Source of the DNA: Sarcomyxa edulis
Taxonomy: Eukaryota > Basidiomycota > Agaricomycetes > Agaricales > Mycenaceae
Length of the DNA: 64,000 nt
Reading direction: 5' to 3'
Assembly (NCBI GenBank): GCA_009761415.1
Contig: QUOL01000018.1
Coordinates: 186,001-250,000 of the forward strand
This document shows, in pieces, positions 37,501-49,773 of the stretch. The position numbers and the translations under genes are program-made. The number at the start of each line of letters is the position of its first letter. Position 1 is the stretch's first letter. A model generated the notes under the pieces. That model did no database searches and was not told where the DNA came from. It was given only the letters and a program-made list of their open reading frames with translations.

Positions 37501-40500
37501 TTATCTTCGAGTATTGTATACATCAAAGCCTGGAAATTTTGGGAATCTCCGTCAATACCGTGGGCGTGGATGCGTAAGGAACATGATACACACCCTATAG
37601 CTTTCATCAATACGAAACCTACTGTGGCGACAACCTGTGGATGTTTTAATGAATCCAGAGTGAGAAACAACGGGGGTTAAGAGGGAAGGATTGTTAAAGT
37701 CGTACCAGAGTAGCAATGATACTGGCAGGAACACCGTTCTTCAAGAAATCGACATTAGAAAGATAGAGTTCTCCCAGTTCGTCCTCCTGGGTCGCACTGA
37801 CAAATATAACCAAACCAAAATTGAGCGCAGTAGAAATAGCAGGATTCGGGGACACGTACGCCGTCTGGTTTGGAAATCCGGAAACAGGCATGCCCATTCC
37901 CGTAGAGCAAATCAAGCCCGTGATAAATATGAGAAGATTCGCATGGTTTCCGGGAAGATTCGACCCAACTTCCTTGGCGATTGGCACCAAGAGGACGCTT
38001 GCAATAGTGTGAGATATAAAGGTGGAGATAACCTGATTAACCCGACAGACGGCCAGAACATACGGTTAGTCTCGGCTGTGAGCGGAAGGCACAGGGGAAC
38101 TACGCACCAATACCACAGGGGACAGAACAAGGACAACGGTATATAACGAGAGACCCTCGACAAGGTCTCGAATAAGCACATCCATTACCTCCAGGAGCCC
38201 GCTTGACATGACGCCTTTACCGAGAGCAATTCCACCCATCGCAAGGAATACAATGGTCCACATGAACTGTTCAAAGTCGTCCTGAGATTACACATGCATT
38301 ATCAGAAATAATTCTCGGTCTCAGGAAAGGGCGTTGACACACACCTTTTTTAGGACACCCGTAGAGAAGAACGCCACAATAGGGATAATCGCAATGACAC
38401 CCATGTCTCCGACGTACTCTTCTATCTCATGCTCTATACACCATAAACCAATCGTGAAAAGACAAACAAATGATACCCAATACTGCTTCAGCGTAAACGC
38501 CTCTTTCGTTGGTCGAATAGTTTTGATTTCCAAATCACCGTCGCCTGTAGGTAGACGGGTGGGTCGATACGAAACGAGTAACAATAGCCAGATGACCAAT
38601 ATAGAGATTGCGGAGACGGGCAAGGACACGGCAAACCAGCTGGCCCAATCCAATGGTGGATCCATGGCTTGTAAGGCAATGAGATTTTGAGGTGACGAGA
38701 TAGGCGAGCTCTGTCCTCCGATATTTGCGGCCAATGCTATGGCGAGCTATGTTGATCATGAACATCCGGTGGCACGAAAGTAGATCTCTAATACGTACAA
38801 TGAGGCACGGTGCGAAATTGGATTTAGCCGGGAGGGTGCGAAGGATTGGCTACGAATGAATGGGAACAAAAAGAAGGCGTGCAGATGTTAAAATTGTGTA
38901 TTGACGTGAAAAGGGACGAGCGAAGAAATCACTTACGCGGATCAAAGTAAAGCAGAGTGTCGGTGCGGCCACATTACTTTTGACGTGATTAGTCTGAGAG
39001 GGACTACGAATGAGCTCGTCGGGCCCACCTGATCCACATACTAGCAAAGCATGAAACACCCATGAAGGCAAGGAGAACTGTGCTGGGCTTGGTCCCAGCT
39101 AAGCTGAGCACCCGTGTAATTAGTACGCGGTCGATGTTGGTTTTACTCAACGCAGAGGATATGGTGAACCCGCCTATCAAGAGCATGATGGTCGGGGAAA
39201 ACATGATCGAAAAAACCCATCTGTTCGAAAAGGAAAAAAGATCAGAGATCAACATGTTCTGTCCCGAGGTAAAAGTAGATTCTGACTTAGTCGCAGCTGG
39301 AGTAGGAAGTCGTTCACCGTCATCGTCGCGAATGACTCGAAGACACACTAGCAATAAGGGCACAAACATAGAAGTGACGAACAACGGGATAGCCTGATTC
39401 AAGAAAGTCCATTAGCTAGTACTCTTAGAACAGGGATGAAAACTTGCCTCAGTAGCCCAAAGCACGGTGCTGAACATAAGAATCGCAAAACACCTATTTG
39501 CCTCTATGCCATCTACAGTCTGCAGATTCAGTAGCACCACAAATAACAGTACTGCGATGAAGATCGAGAGTGTTCGCTTCGTTAGTTTGAGTCTCCCAAG
39601 TGGAGTAGGTATCTCGAGTAACCCAGCCTCGGGCTCTTTGACCAACGTTGCGCCGACAGCCGTAGGCTGTCCGTCCGACTCTCCCCTCCTTTCCCTTCCA
39701 ATCATCTGTCTCCACACCGTATCACGCTCCCAAGCGATGTTCTCTCGTTGGTGTAACTTCAATTGTTGTTTCGCGACGAGTTTATCGCCTCCTGCAACGC
39801 ATTTGGCGTAGAGTTCCACCAGCCGATTGATCCCTTCCGCGAGCTTGTCCTTCGAAGATTGAGTAAATGGCACGGCTTCTTCGACTACTTCATGTAGATA
39901 CCGATCTTTCAGCTACAAAATGTCAGCGGGTCATAATACGGGATACGCGTAGAACGAGCTGGGTTTCGGACCTCGCTATACAAGATTTTGTCGTATCTGG
40001 TGCATGGCTGAGTTAGGCGGACCGGCGATAGAGAAGAATGTTGACTTACTTTTTGAGAATCTTGCGGAAACCAGAATAATTAATCTCGACATACGACCTC
40101 AGAGATGACAATGAGATGTATAGGGTTGTGATTTTTCGTTTGAAAAGAAGTCGTGTGTCGTATGCGTAATTTCCTTGTGCTGACCATATGTTTTCTGGCG
40201 CAGATGACGTGAAACTGTCCCGCATTAGATGTAGCTTATTGGCTAGGGCACGAGCTTTTCCGAGAGGGCCTGGTGATTTACTGGTACCGGCTTTGGGTTG
40301 ACGCAGGGACGCGACACTATCTTCCAGGTCTCCGGCAGCCCCATCATCGCTCGACGAGATGCTATAACGATGGGTCTTCGGAGACGTGGGAGATACAGGC
40401 ACCTCCTCCGGTATCGTACTGCTCCCTCCACCTGATCCTCCTTATCAGAATTCAGTCAGCAACTTACCAAGGGCACACGACTCGATGTACAATCTCTCAC

Positions 40501-41124
40501 TCACCTGGTCCAGCCCTATTTCGACCACGGCCCGAAGTCGTCGATGTCCTTCTTCGTCTCCGAGGGGCACCTGAACGATCACGTTCACGGCTTTGAGAAC
40601 CACGCAGCCCCCCAAAATCTTCGTCGTCCTCATCATCATCGTCGTCGTCGTCGTCGCCCTCAAAGCCATCCTCGTAATACATTCCGGCAGCTAACCCTGC
40701 CTCTTCTTGCTGTATTGCCTGTTCTTCCAACTCCGTCACCTCGTCCATCAACTCTTTCTCCTGATGTTCGTAAAATAGCGTGATCTTCTTCAATTCCTTG
40801 TCCAGGAACGATACGAAGACTGCATCCGAGCCGGTATCACCACCACGGCCCATGAGTGAAGAATGTTCGTTTGATTCCAAATCCCGGGTATATGAACGAT
40901 CTAATGTGTTCTGTTGCTTTTCCAATTGGTAGATATATTTCTTCAAAGCATCATATCTGCAGTTGGAAGTGAGTAGTACTGTGGTGTGTTGAGAGTGATA
41001 TACGCACGCAATGTACTCATCCCACCATTCTGCCACGGCATTGAACTTCAGCGATGAGCTATTTTAGCAGTGAGCATCTATATGCTTCTGACTCAATGAT
41101 GCCGAAAGCGCACCTGAACTTCAT
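37501..41124 (-). CDS. SPX-domain low-affinity phosphate transporter (PHO87/90/91 type)
   Basis: Phosphate carrier of the divalent anion:Na+ symporter fold with an N-terminal SPX inositol-pyrophosphate sensor. The start MKFSSSLKFNAVAEWWDEYI is split by an intron after the eleventh base. SPX landmarks: YDALKKYIYQLE, FVSFLDKELKKITLFYEHQE, and LRSYVEINYSGFRKILKKYDK (40045-40110). Between them lies an acidic/arginine low-complexity insert (40520-40690). The membrane part begins RTLSIFIAVLLFVVLL (39540-39580), then TIMLLIGGFTISSAL, and ANIGGQSSPISSPQNLIAL (38670-38735), the first DASS-type signature. The second is MPVSGFPNQTA (37860-37890), followed by LVVATVGFVLMKAIG. About ten introns. Yeast Pho87/90 act at the plasma membrane and Pho91 at the vacuole; sequence alone does not decide. 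Confidence 0.9.
40619..40658. repeat. GTC/CAT triplet repeat encoding poly-Asp
   Basis: Runs of GTC and ATC triplets on the plus strand give a run of eight or more aspartates in the acidic insert of the SPX transporter. The tract may vary in length between strains. Confidence 0.8.
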
Positions 41125-43803
41125 TGCAAAGGAGACAAGAGCACTTTGCGAGTCTTGCTGTTGTGTACGACCTAACGGTCTGAGGGGGATATTTTCCGTG
41201 GTGGAAACGAGACGACGGCCTAAATATCGTCAATTTTGGTAACTTTGACCTGGAAATCAGATATAAATGCCACCTCAGTCTATATGGATGGCTGGATATT
41301 AGGACAGGATAGGACTCAGCCTGGGTCGGCGTCTGCACGAGGAGGAGCGGAGCTTGAACGGCGCATGCGGCGCCTAAATTGGGTATAATCATTTCCTTCT
41401 CATTGGTCTTGCGCATTTCTATCATCTTGCTAGCTTTCATCATGTAAAAGATCAGGCCTCAGGTATCACAGCATCACTTTTGAACTGAAAAAATGACATC
41501 TCATACTTATCTCGGTCAAACTTACTCAGATACCAGTTGTTGTTGATCTCAGCATAATACCCGTGCGGCGTGCACACTCCAAATTCCTCTTTAGATCTCA
41601 ACATCGCTTACTCCCATCATGACGGTGTTCCATCAATAGGCAAGCCGGACAAAAATCCCTTTCACTTATAATTAGAGTGCACGATGGTTTCGTCCTGACC
41701 CAAATCTATATATCCAGGAGTCACTCAAGTCAGCGAGATTATCCCAGCGGTCGTCAGTCTGATTCCGTGCCTTCATGCATACCGAGCAAAATGATCTTTG
41801 GCATCGCAGTAAGTGTTCGCAATCACATTCAATGGATTTCTCGTCACAGCCTTGGTTATACTTCCAACGATCAAAAACGCGTACTCGTATAGGACTGCTC
41901 ATCCAGCTCAGGAGGTACTTATTTCAGAAAATATGACCTTTTCAATCATCAGAGATGCGCAGCCCACGCCCGCACGGCATCATAACCTCAGACCTCTTCA
42001 GACTCGCCTCATAATCGGGTTATTCTCGCAAGTCACGCGAACCTAGACATGTTGGACCTTGTGGGTCCACTGCTTGGATCCAACGATGTTCCCAAACAAT
42101 CTAAATATACACGTCATGATCGCCGTCGGCACAGCACTCCCTTCTTCCAACATTCTTCTCAATCTTCACGCTTATGCTTGTGATCGGGTCATGTTCCATC
42201 GAAAGATTCCATCCGTCCTCGAATCTGTCTGTTTTTCTGATGGAAAAAGTTCGGAGGGCTCGGACAAATCATGCAGGGCAAATTCATACCAACGAAACAT
42301 CGAGGTTTGAAAGCCTATACAGACGGAACCGCGGGTGCAGTATCGGCGAATGAGTAAGAGAGTGTATACGCTTGCCTCAGTTCCGAAAATCTCGCAACGT
42401 TCCGAATCTCAACCATGCAACAGTACATTGTTTTACCTGCGTGGCATCACCGTCTTATATCTCTTGGAATTGGGCCGAGAGCTCGCCTGAACTCGCACAA
42501 TCTCGATTTGAGCTTCGAGAACGCCTTGTGGTCCACTTTTTATGAGTATCCACGGAAAATGATTTCCATAGTGATAGATACGAAAAAAAAACATATCGAC
42601 CTCATGATACCTCTCTGAGATTGAACGTGGTCAAAGACAGTCCGGTCCCATCTCACACAATTCTAGAGCCAGGAGCTACTGTGCTTGACATGAGATGAAT
42701 GAGGAGGGTTGCACCGTGATTGAGATCATAGTAGCTCTTGGAGAGGCACGACATATCGGGCTTAGGTGTACTCACGACGCCTGGTGATACGTTCGACGAC
42801 GACGCGACTGCGGATGAAATCGAGATTGATGCATGTGTATTGGAGAAGAGAGGTCAAGGAGACGGAAGATCAATGTCCATGGAGGCGAGGTGGAGAGCGA
42901 GGGGGAAGAGCTGCTCGACCGGGAGTTGGAAGGCATGGAAGGCATTGGGTCGGGAAACCACGAACGTCGCTCTCTTTTTTTGGCAAGATTGACTGCATCA
43001 CCTCAAGGATTCTAGATGAATTCCCGCCAGATACGCGTTGAGAATCTCCAAGTCGGAAGGCTCGCCATAGACGCAATTGGTAGGACGGGCACCTAATTGC
43101 TATATCGAGCGAGATCTCTCAGCGTCCAACTTGAGGCCGAGAGAGCTCTATAGGCCCTTCCATGACTGAGACATCGATTCTACTCCAAGAAAAAAGTCTG
43201 TGATCATTCTCCGCAAGCTATGTAAAGATACGCGCCTCTTATAATTATGATTCAGTACAGATGTCGATGCGTCGAAGGCATCAGGCCGGTCCTGAGAGCA
43301 AGATGAATTGACCATATCCAGATGCTATACTTACCTTACTTCACCTTGACCGAGACTGCTTGAATCCATGCTAGAATCCAGAGATGCCGTTGGAGTTCCA
43401 CGACTAGTTTGAGGTCGCACAGCTTCATATGAGCATCCAACCTTAGACCTCCAGGCAAAACATAGTGTCCGTTCACTACTTTGACGATGAACAGGTCCGA
43501 CCCACCGTGCGTGACCTAAGATGAACTCGGAGCGATCTGCAAAATTTAGAGCATGATGATTGTTTTCCAGCTGCTGCGAGATGTTGGCTCTATGTATCTG
43601 TAAGTTCTCTAGGATGAGCTGGATAAGACCTAGGTGGAAGCTTGCAAATAGTTCTGATTTCCCGTTTCCGTGTTTTGTCCGTGTTGGTCGATGCATGAGC
43701 GCTTGCCAGTGATTGGCGCTTGAGTCAGCTCGGCAAGAGCCGCCACAAACCGCTCTCTTTCCTCGATTTTCTCAACTCCAACACCAAGTTCTCGCAACAA
43801 GAC
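41125..43803. other. Intergenic region, no supported gene
   Basis: About 2.7 kb. Open frames at 41813-42046 (+) and 42059-42310 (+) have some hydrophobic stretches, and one at 43331-43696 (-) is unremarkable. None joins into a recognisable protein. The right end is the promoter and 5' UTR of the PIG-X gene. Confidence 0.4.
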
Positions 43804-44524
43804 ATGTCTTCGTTCACATCCTCCTTGAATCCTCATGAAGGCTTCCATACGACATCGACAAACAGATTATTCATCTCGAAAGTTCCTTCGCGAAACTGCA
43901 GTCTTCATCTCTCATATACCTTGCCTCCGCTCGTATTTGTCGATCAGTACGAACTTATACACTACAAGCATTCGTATACATTCAGACACGCTGGAACCTC
44001 CAATCTAGACCTACCAGTGATAGCAGTGGACCCTGGTGGTTCGTCCTTGTTGCTGGATGTGTTTATGCCTGAGGAAATGGAAATGGAATCAGACTCGATA
44101 ATAATCGACGTCAAAGTTCCGCTCCATATGCGATATGGAGAACCAGCATCGGCAGGAGGGTTTGCTGAGGCTAAAATGCCCTGTCCTCTAGCTTTCTTTG
44201 CATGTCCTAGATCATGTAAGCTCCAAAATTGTTTGCATGAAGTGTCCATCTCAAATTGTCAAATGACTTCGGCAAGCCTCTTCATCACCTGGAGTTCAGC
44301 CGTACTTGTCATCGACTGACCCCTCAGCCTACGAACTAATACCAGTCTTACCCACTGGAGATTCGGTTCGCGAAACGATGCGTATACCAGTCGGCCGCAC
44401 TGAGGATCTAGTTCAAGTGCAATTGGGAACGACTCTAGTTATCCTCTTCGCCTTCGCCTATCTGGTGAAAGTGGCCCTCAAAACGGCTTCTCGCATCTCA
44501 AATTTGCGCGCAAAGGAAGACTGA
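43804..44524 (+). CDS. PBN1: PIG-X/PBN1, GPI mannosyltransferase I subunit
   Basis: ER membrane stabilising subunit of GPI mannosyltransferase I, partner of PIG-M/Gpi14, which adds the first mannose in GPI anchor synthesis. Visible: SLHLSYTLPPLVFVDQYEL (43890-43945), then a lumenal beta-rich part with DLPVIAVDPGGSSLLLDVF, and VKVPLHMRYGEP (44112-44145), the PIG-X fingerprint. One intron (about 44217-44321) joins ACPRSS to YELIPVLPTGD. A single C-terminal transmembrane helix LGTTLVILFAFAYLVKVAL (44430-44475) is followed by a short charged tail. The start at 43804 is used because the frame upstream begins with TTG, not ATG. Length about 205 residues, close to animal PIG-X and much shorter than yeast Pbn1. 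Confidence 0.82.
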
Positions 44525-45904
44525 CGCCATAGTGAGTTTTTTTTTGACGACTTTGGATATTCACCGTCGACGCGAAGTTCCTGATTTTGTCATGTGCAAC
44601 TGCTAAAGACCTGACGTCGAATCGTCCCGATATGCAGAGCATCACAGACGAAAACTGTGAACTATACCAGCGACATATTGACGCGATGCGTCCCGGTTCC
44701 TACTTGTCAGTAGACATGGATGCCAAGTCTGGCAAAAAGACGCTTACACGTATGCGCCTTGACGAATGGAAGATGCTATCATCATGTATCATACCATTTC
44801 AGTGGTACTTTCTTTCTCAGTCGGGTCTGCAAAGTGACGTGCAGTTCAAGCGGACATGATCACATCTCTTCTACCGTATATCCCCGACAACATCCAATGA
44901 CATCGTTCACCTCGGGCTAGAAGCACCCACTAGTATCGAGAACAGGGTGGTTGGTCATCGACAGCATATGACGAACAAGCTCCTCGCATTGGCCATGCAA
45001 GACATTCGTCGCGATTGGCTTCGCGCTCGCTGGGAAAAAGAATGCGGAGTATATTGGTCGGCGAGTTCATAGCAAGCACAAAGTAGAACGAGATACAACA
45101 ATACACTCGTGTCTTTTCGGTGAAGTGGTTCGAGATCAAGACGGGTAGTCCTAGCTATTCACATGCATGAGCCCGAGGTTGAACATCTCCATGAACGCTG
45201 TTAGGACAGCCGTTGAATAAGGAGCGCACCTGTGCGCGAAGATCAGTAATCCATAAACCTCAGTACATGCATGAACACACACCTCTAGGAGGGGCACGTC
45301 CTTTAGCTTTCAGGTCGCCCTTGCGAGTTTAAGGGTATTCTGTGATAGTAGACTTTTCACTGACTTCCCCATATCGACAATTTACTGGGATAGTGACCGA
45401 AGTGGAATTTCTGGCTTGAACGGTGGCCATCGTGATGCTAGTGAGACTGTGAGACAAAAATAGCATCCTCCAAGAAGACCGCAACCTCGTACCTGCTTTT
45501 GTCCTTTTTACAGACGTGCATCCTTTGCATTTTCACCAGCCCTCGATATGGATCCAGTGGATGACAGTTTGACTCTCGTCAACATTTCGATGCCCAGCCA
45601 AGTTCGCTTCGATACCGGATCAGACTCCCCGACGTGGATGCCTTTGCGTTCATAGAGTGGAATAGACGTGCCGAGGACAGTGTATACCTGGTATACGTCT
45701 CGCCTTGACCAGGGTCAACTGACCAGATGACAGTAATTGAAGAGATGGGGATGGCTGACCGCGATCTACGTCCACACGTGGTACGGACGGGGCTCTCGAC
45801 GGGCATTCTCGCCCAACCCTGCTTTTTCTTCCGGAGGACTATATAAACAGTCAACACCCTTCCTTTCGCTTTCGATATAATTCCCCCGTAATCTCTTCCC
45901 AAGC
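44525..45904. other. Intergenic region, promoter of the secreted lectin at its right end
   Basis: No gene supported. An open stretch at 45579-45983 (-) only overlaps the promoter. A strong TATA box lies at 45840-45847. Confidence 0.45.
45840..45847 (+). promoter_or_regulatory. TATA box of the secreted lectin gene
   Basis: TATATAAA lies 58 bases before the ATG, the clearest core promoter in the window. It fits a highly expressed secreted protein. Confidence 0.6.
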
Positions 45905-47827
45905 ATGCGTTTCTTTCACGCCACTTCGGGTCTTGCTTTCCTCGCTGCTGTCGCAAATGCACAAACTCCTGCGTAAATATCATAATAGCTAAAACTTGAA
46001 GTCAATTCGCATCTGATCTTGTCTTCATCTGAGATAGCTATACCGGAGCTCTCCTAATCGAACCTGATGTCAACAGCGGTACGTTGATGTTTCTCGAGTT
46101 TGAATAGCTATCTATGCTGAAGACATCGTGTCAGGTAAATGTCTGACTGCTGCTTCCAACAATGATGGAGCACAGGTCACTCTTCAGACTTGTGTAAGAG
46201 GCGATCTCTCTCTTCATATCTGACTCGTGATGCACTGATACGACGGGCTCTCTGTAGACCGGCTCATCTGCCCAGAAATGGACCTTCACCGGGGGTACTG
46301 TCCAAGTATGCCATCTCCTTCTTGGACGAGTGGGAACTATGTCTGAAACAAGTTACGCAGGTCTACGGCTCCAAGTGTCTCGATGTTACTGGCGGTTCCA
46401 CTAGTGATGGTGTGAAACTGCAAATCTGGACATGTTCGACCAACAAGAACCCAAACCAACAATTCTACTACACTGGTAAGCAAGCCGTTATCCTCCGCGT
46501 CCTCTAAACCGACACCTCTCTACAGGTGACTATCATCTTGCCTGGACCAATCACGGTAAATGTATGGACCTGACCGATGGGAGTCTCGCAAACGGCAACC
46601 GAGTAGGCCTCCACCTCCTTCTCCATCTATTGTAGAGTCTGATTCCGTCTCCCATTGCAGATCCAACTGTGGGCTTGCAGCGGTGGGAACCCGAATCAAA
46701 TCTGGAATACCGGCTACTCCGCCTCGTCCCTGCCCTCTACTTCAGAAAGTGGACAGAGTGGTACCAACGCTTGCGGCACCGGTTCCAGCGCAACCTCTGA
46801 ATGTCAAACTGCTTGGATCAAGTCAGTGAATCTCACACAGTTCTCCGTTTGTAAAATACCAACACCACTTTTTTTGACTAGCGATGTCGACGACTTCTGT
46901 CTATGGGCCCCACCCGACAAGAACAATGGAGGTATTGGTGACACCGAACGTATCGAGGTAGCATGGTGCACCAAATCTGGCCGCGGTGCTCGTACCATTC
47001 CCGATGGCACGCTCAAGGGTGTCCATTTTGTGAAGACTCCGGATTACGTTCAAGTGACTGGTGTTGGCGATTTCACTAAAATCAACGTCCCCAAGGGTGA
47101 CTCGTAAGTGTAAATTTTTCCACTCGATTCCGTTTTTGACCTCTTGTTTACAGAGGAGGAGAGCTTGATCCTCACGGTGCTGATGGTATGTGCTTCCTTA
47201 CATTATTTGGACCAGTATGCTAACTTCTAATGTCTAGGTAATGGCAACCCTGGTCAGTGAAGTTTCTCTCCTTTTTTGTCGACGTTCCTCATTCTGATTA
47301 CGATCCTAGTTGGTGGCCTCGTCTTCGGAAATTCGTTCGGTACTGCTTTGCAATACCACGAATGGACCAGCTTCATCTCCGACACAGAATTCTGCTTCCG
47401 AGCTTGCGTCAGTACACTCCCTCCGTGTCCATTGATATCGAAACTAATCTGTTCAACTCACAGGTTGGTGCTAATGCCGCACGTAATTGCCAACACATCT
47501 ACGATGTCATGGGATGCTACTGGGTAAGTGATACCGACTCATCTCATCGGTCTCTGATCGTTGAATATTTTCTCTAGAATATGCCAGCAAACTACGACTC
47601 CGGCGTTTTTGAATCTTGCGCTGCTGACGATGAGTAAGCAATCATCTCGTTCACTTATTCTGCGGCGACTCATCCTCATTGTCCTTTACCATTCCAGTCT
47701 GCCCATGGGTGTCTATGGTACCTCGACCTGGTACCAAGGTGTCAGTCCCACTCCCTCCGCTCATCCCGCGGCTTCCTCTTCCAACTGCCGCACTCTCCCG
47801 ACCGTCTCAGTCTCCCCTCTCAAGTAA
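45905..47827 (+). CDS. Secreted ricin-B-lectin protein (macrophage activating glycoprotein-like)
   Basis: Secreted protein with signal peptide MRFFHATSGLAFLAAVANAQ. The N-terminal half is a beta-trefoil carbohydrate-binding domain (ricin B / CBM13) with repeats KCLTAASNNDGAQVTLQTC, SAQKWTFT, KCLDVTGGSTSDGVKLQIWTC, KCMDLTDGSLANGNR, IQLWACSGGNPNQIW (46080-46720). After a Ser/Thr linker, the C-terminal half reads FCLWAPP, GDTERIEVAWCTKSGRGART, KGVHFVKTPDYVQVTGVGDF, GELDPHGADGNGNP and ending MGVYGTSTWYQGVSPTPSAH. This is a basidiomycete domain known from proteins named macrophage activating glycoprotein; its biochemical role is unknown. About twelve introns, many 50-60 nt. Cysteines in FCFRAC, NCQHIYDVMGCYW and FESCAADDE suggest disulfides. 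The domain binds sugar and no enzyme domain is seen. Confidence 0.9.
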
Positions 47828-48057
47828 TCTTTCAGACAACGCACATCCTTTCGTTCCTCTTTGCTTTGCCTCTGCTCTTCAAATTAAGACGTCATAATCG
47901 GAACTCTCTCATTAGCTATCAGCTCCACGAACTCTTTCTCAGGACGAATTTTTTTCCTATAACGGACATTACGGCCCATAGTAACTTACTACGTTAATTG
48001 CAGAACATAATCTATCCAAATTGCACTCGTTTTTCAAGGCAAGTAAACAGCTATAGT

Positions 48058-48535
48058 CTAGTCGACGATGCGATTAGTATATATGTGCCAGTTCTTCGAA
48101 CTCTTCTTTTCCCCCGTAGGAGTCGTATATTTCGTTTCGACGTCTACGATTTCCGGTCTACCGACCAGCAAGTTCTCCTGTTTCCCTTTGATACTGACTG
48201 TAATGTGGTCCTTAGGGTCACCTTTGCTATCGTGAGCTGGGTAACTGTTTAACGGAGTCAGGAACTTGTACGAAAGAATCGAAAATATTGATGTACTTGA
48301 TTGTGTATAGTAGGTGAGGCATACGAGGCACACCGATAATATTCTGTAGCCAATCATTGGCTCTAGTCGTCCGCTCGATGAAATCCAGAACGACGTGCTC
48401 CATCCAGTCCCGAGCCTCCTCTGCGGTATTCTCACTGTAGTCTCCTGCCGCAACACCTTCTGCTAGTAATTCCCGAGCCTTGTTCGTCCATTCGACTGAT
48501 GGCCGCACGGGGATCAGTCTCTGATTGGCTTGCAT
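48058..48535 (-). CDS. Orphan hypothetical protein, two exons
   Basis: I do not recognise this. Exon 1 runs MQANQRLIPVRPSVEWTNKA to WLQNIIG; exon 2 runs FLTPLNSYPAHDSKG to HIYTNRIVD, stop 48058-48060. The proposed intron (about 48268-48328) starts GTGCCT and ends ACAAG and keeps frame, giving about 135 residues. The first half is mostly helical by composition, with an ARDWMEHVVLDFIERTTRAN segment. The second half is lysine-rich (DPKDHITVSIKGKQ). No signal peptide. It lies between the lectin and the small secreted protein, near the transposon. A small fungal orphan or a fast-evolving protein are both possible. Confidence 0.5.
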
Positions 48536-49032
48536 TCTTGTGTGTCAAAAGAAGGTTAGTGTACAAAGCGGGAAATTGGGATAAGCCAATTACCTATAAC
48601 ACTGTTACCTCTAATGCTAAATTATCCGGAGGACTGAAGGGTAAGAACTGGACTAGGGATTTGGCACTGCTATACAGACCGCTCTTATAGCTACGAGGTG
48701 TCAGATGAAATTCTCGAAAATTCTCGAACAGCGATCTCGCTTCCCCTTGTCCTGACGGTCGATAATTACATCCGCCACTTCACGGTGCCTCAAGGGCTGG
48801 GAGTAGATGTCGTTCAGTACTGGCTCAGGAACAAAGAGAGGGCTCTCATCAGGATTGTTTCCCTCAGCCTGACAGCAGCACATTTTCTGGGTCCAGCATC
48901 GACGGTCCCTGGAACAGTGTCTGAATTTTCCATTTTGAAACGGGTTCCCTAGTACATGCCACCGTTACAAGTATATCAAAATCCCTCTAAGATGCGTGAT
49001 CTGGTTATCGTTCGAGCCATTTCCAAGATGTA
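48536..49032. other. Intergenic, possible exon fragments
   Basis: Minus-strand open frame at 48701-48883 has a plausible composition but no start or domain. Otherwise nothing is seen. Confidence 0.35.
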
Positions 49033-49292
49033 TTACCGCCACGTACCACATGCGACCCGGCAAGTGCCCGAGTCCGGTTGACACAACGAGACATTGGGAT
49101 TAGCGGCGCAACATTGTAGACACTCCACTGCGCAGGCCTGGAATATATCGTTAGACCAAGCTGATACGGACTCCAGATCGATATTCGGTGTACCTGCATG
49201 CCTGCGCCACTTCCGCCGAAGAAGAATTGACACGTCTCTTGAGTGGAAACGTAGGTGAAGAATGCTGAGACGATAAAAATTGTGAGGCGCAT
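49033..49292 (-). CDS. Small secreted cysteine-rich protein (8 Cys)
   Basis: Signal peptide MRLTIFIVSAFFTYVSTQ followed by a mature part of about 51 residues. One intron (about 49138-49193, GTACAC..CCAG) joins ETCQFFFGGSGAGMQ to ACAVECLQCCAANPNVSLC. The mature protein has eight cysteines in the order C..C..C..CC..C..C..C, ending TCRVACGTWR. The CC doublet and the even count suggest four disulfides, as in effector-like or hydrophobin-like small secreted proteins. The spacing is not the hydrophobin pattern (only one CC pair). Function unknown. The transposon starts 298 bases upstream of its ATG and so lies in its promoter. Stop 49033-49035. Confidence 0.72.
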
Positions 49293-49589
49293 GCTGCAGT
49301 CAACTACAGCTGGTCAAGGAGGTTAATTGTGGGGAGCCATATTGTGTTCAAAAGCTCATATGACCTCTGAGCGAGGCGGCGAGATCGCAGGGTGGACAGA
49401 GTGTTGACAGAGTGTGTCCTTTTTGAGATATAATTATCAAGGGATAACGGTCGTATCAACTTTAGGTTATCTCAGACAGTCGTTTTGAGATGAAAGCCTT
49501 CCTGGCCAGGAGTTATTCGTTGTCCAACTTGGAAAATGACAAGACGTGATGATCCACTTCGGGTCCACAGATGGACCGTCGACGTCGGT

Positions 49590-49773
49590 TTTCGTGCTGG
49601 TTCTGCTCTGTTCCAGAGGAGGGGAAACAATGTAGTAGAATCTAATATAATCTATGATACAGTGCTGTGGACAGCTGTCGAGTTTTGGGAGAGAAGAATC
49701 TCGGCTGCCTAATGGGGGCCGGGAATCTTCAGGTGTGTGACCGTAAAGTAGAGGGAAGAGGGGAGACAACCCA
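49590..49773 (-). repeat. Split direct repeat B2 (3' end of the element)
   Basis: 184 bases identical to B1. It ends the element in sense orientation. The palindrome GACAGCTGTC is at 49670-49679. Confidence 0.9.

Noticed and set aside
39062..39811. Plus-strand frames opposite the SPX transporter
   Set aside because: Shadows of transmembrane coding sequence on the minus strand.
41813..42310. Two plus-strand frames with hydrophobic stretches
   Set aside because: No splice join gives a recognisable protein, and the composition is not convincing.
43720..43803. Earlier in-frame start for the PIG-X gene
   Set aside because: The codon there is TTG; the first ATG in frame is 43804 and matches the usual N-terminus length.
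45579..45983. Minus-strand frame of 134 codons over the lectin promoter and signal peptide
   Set aside because: It overlaps the TATA box and first exon of a well-supported gene in the opposite direction.
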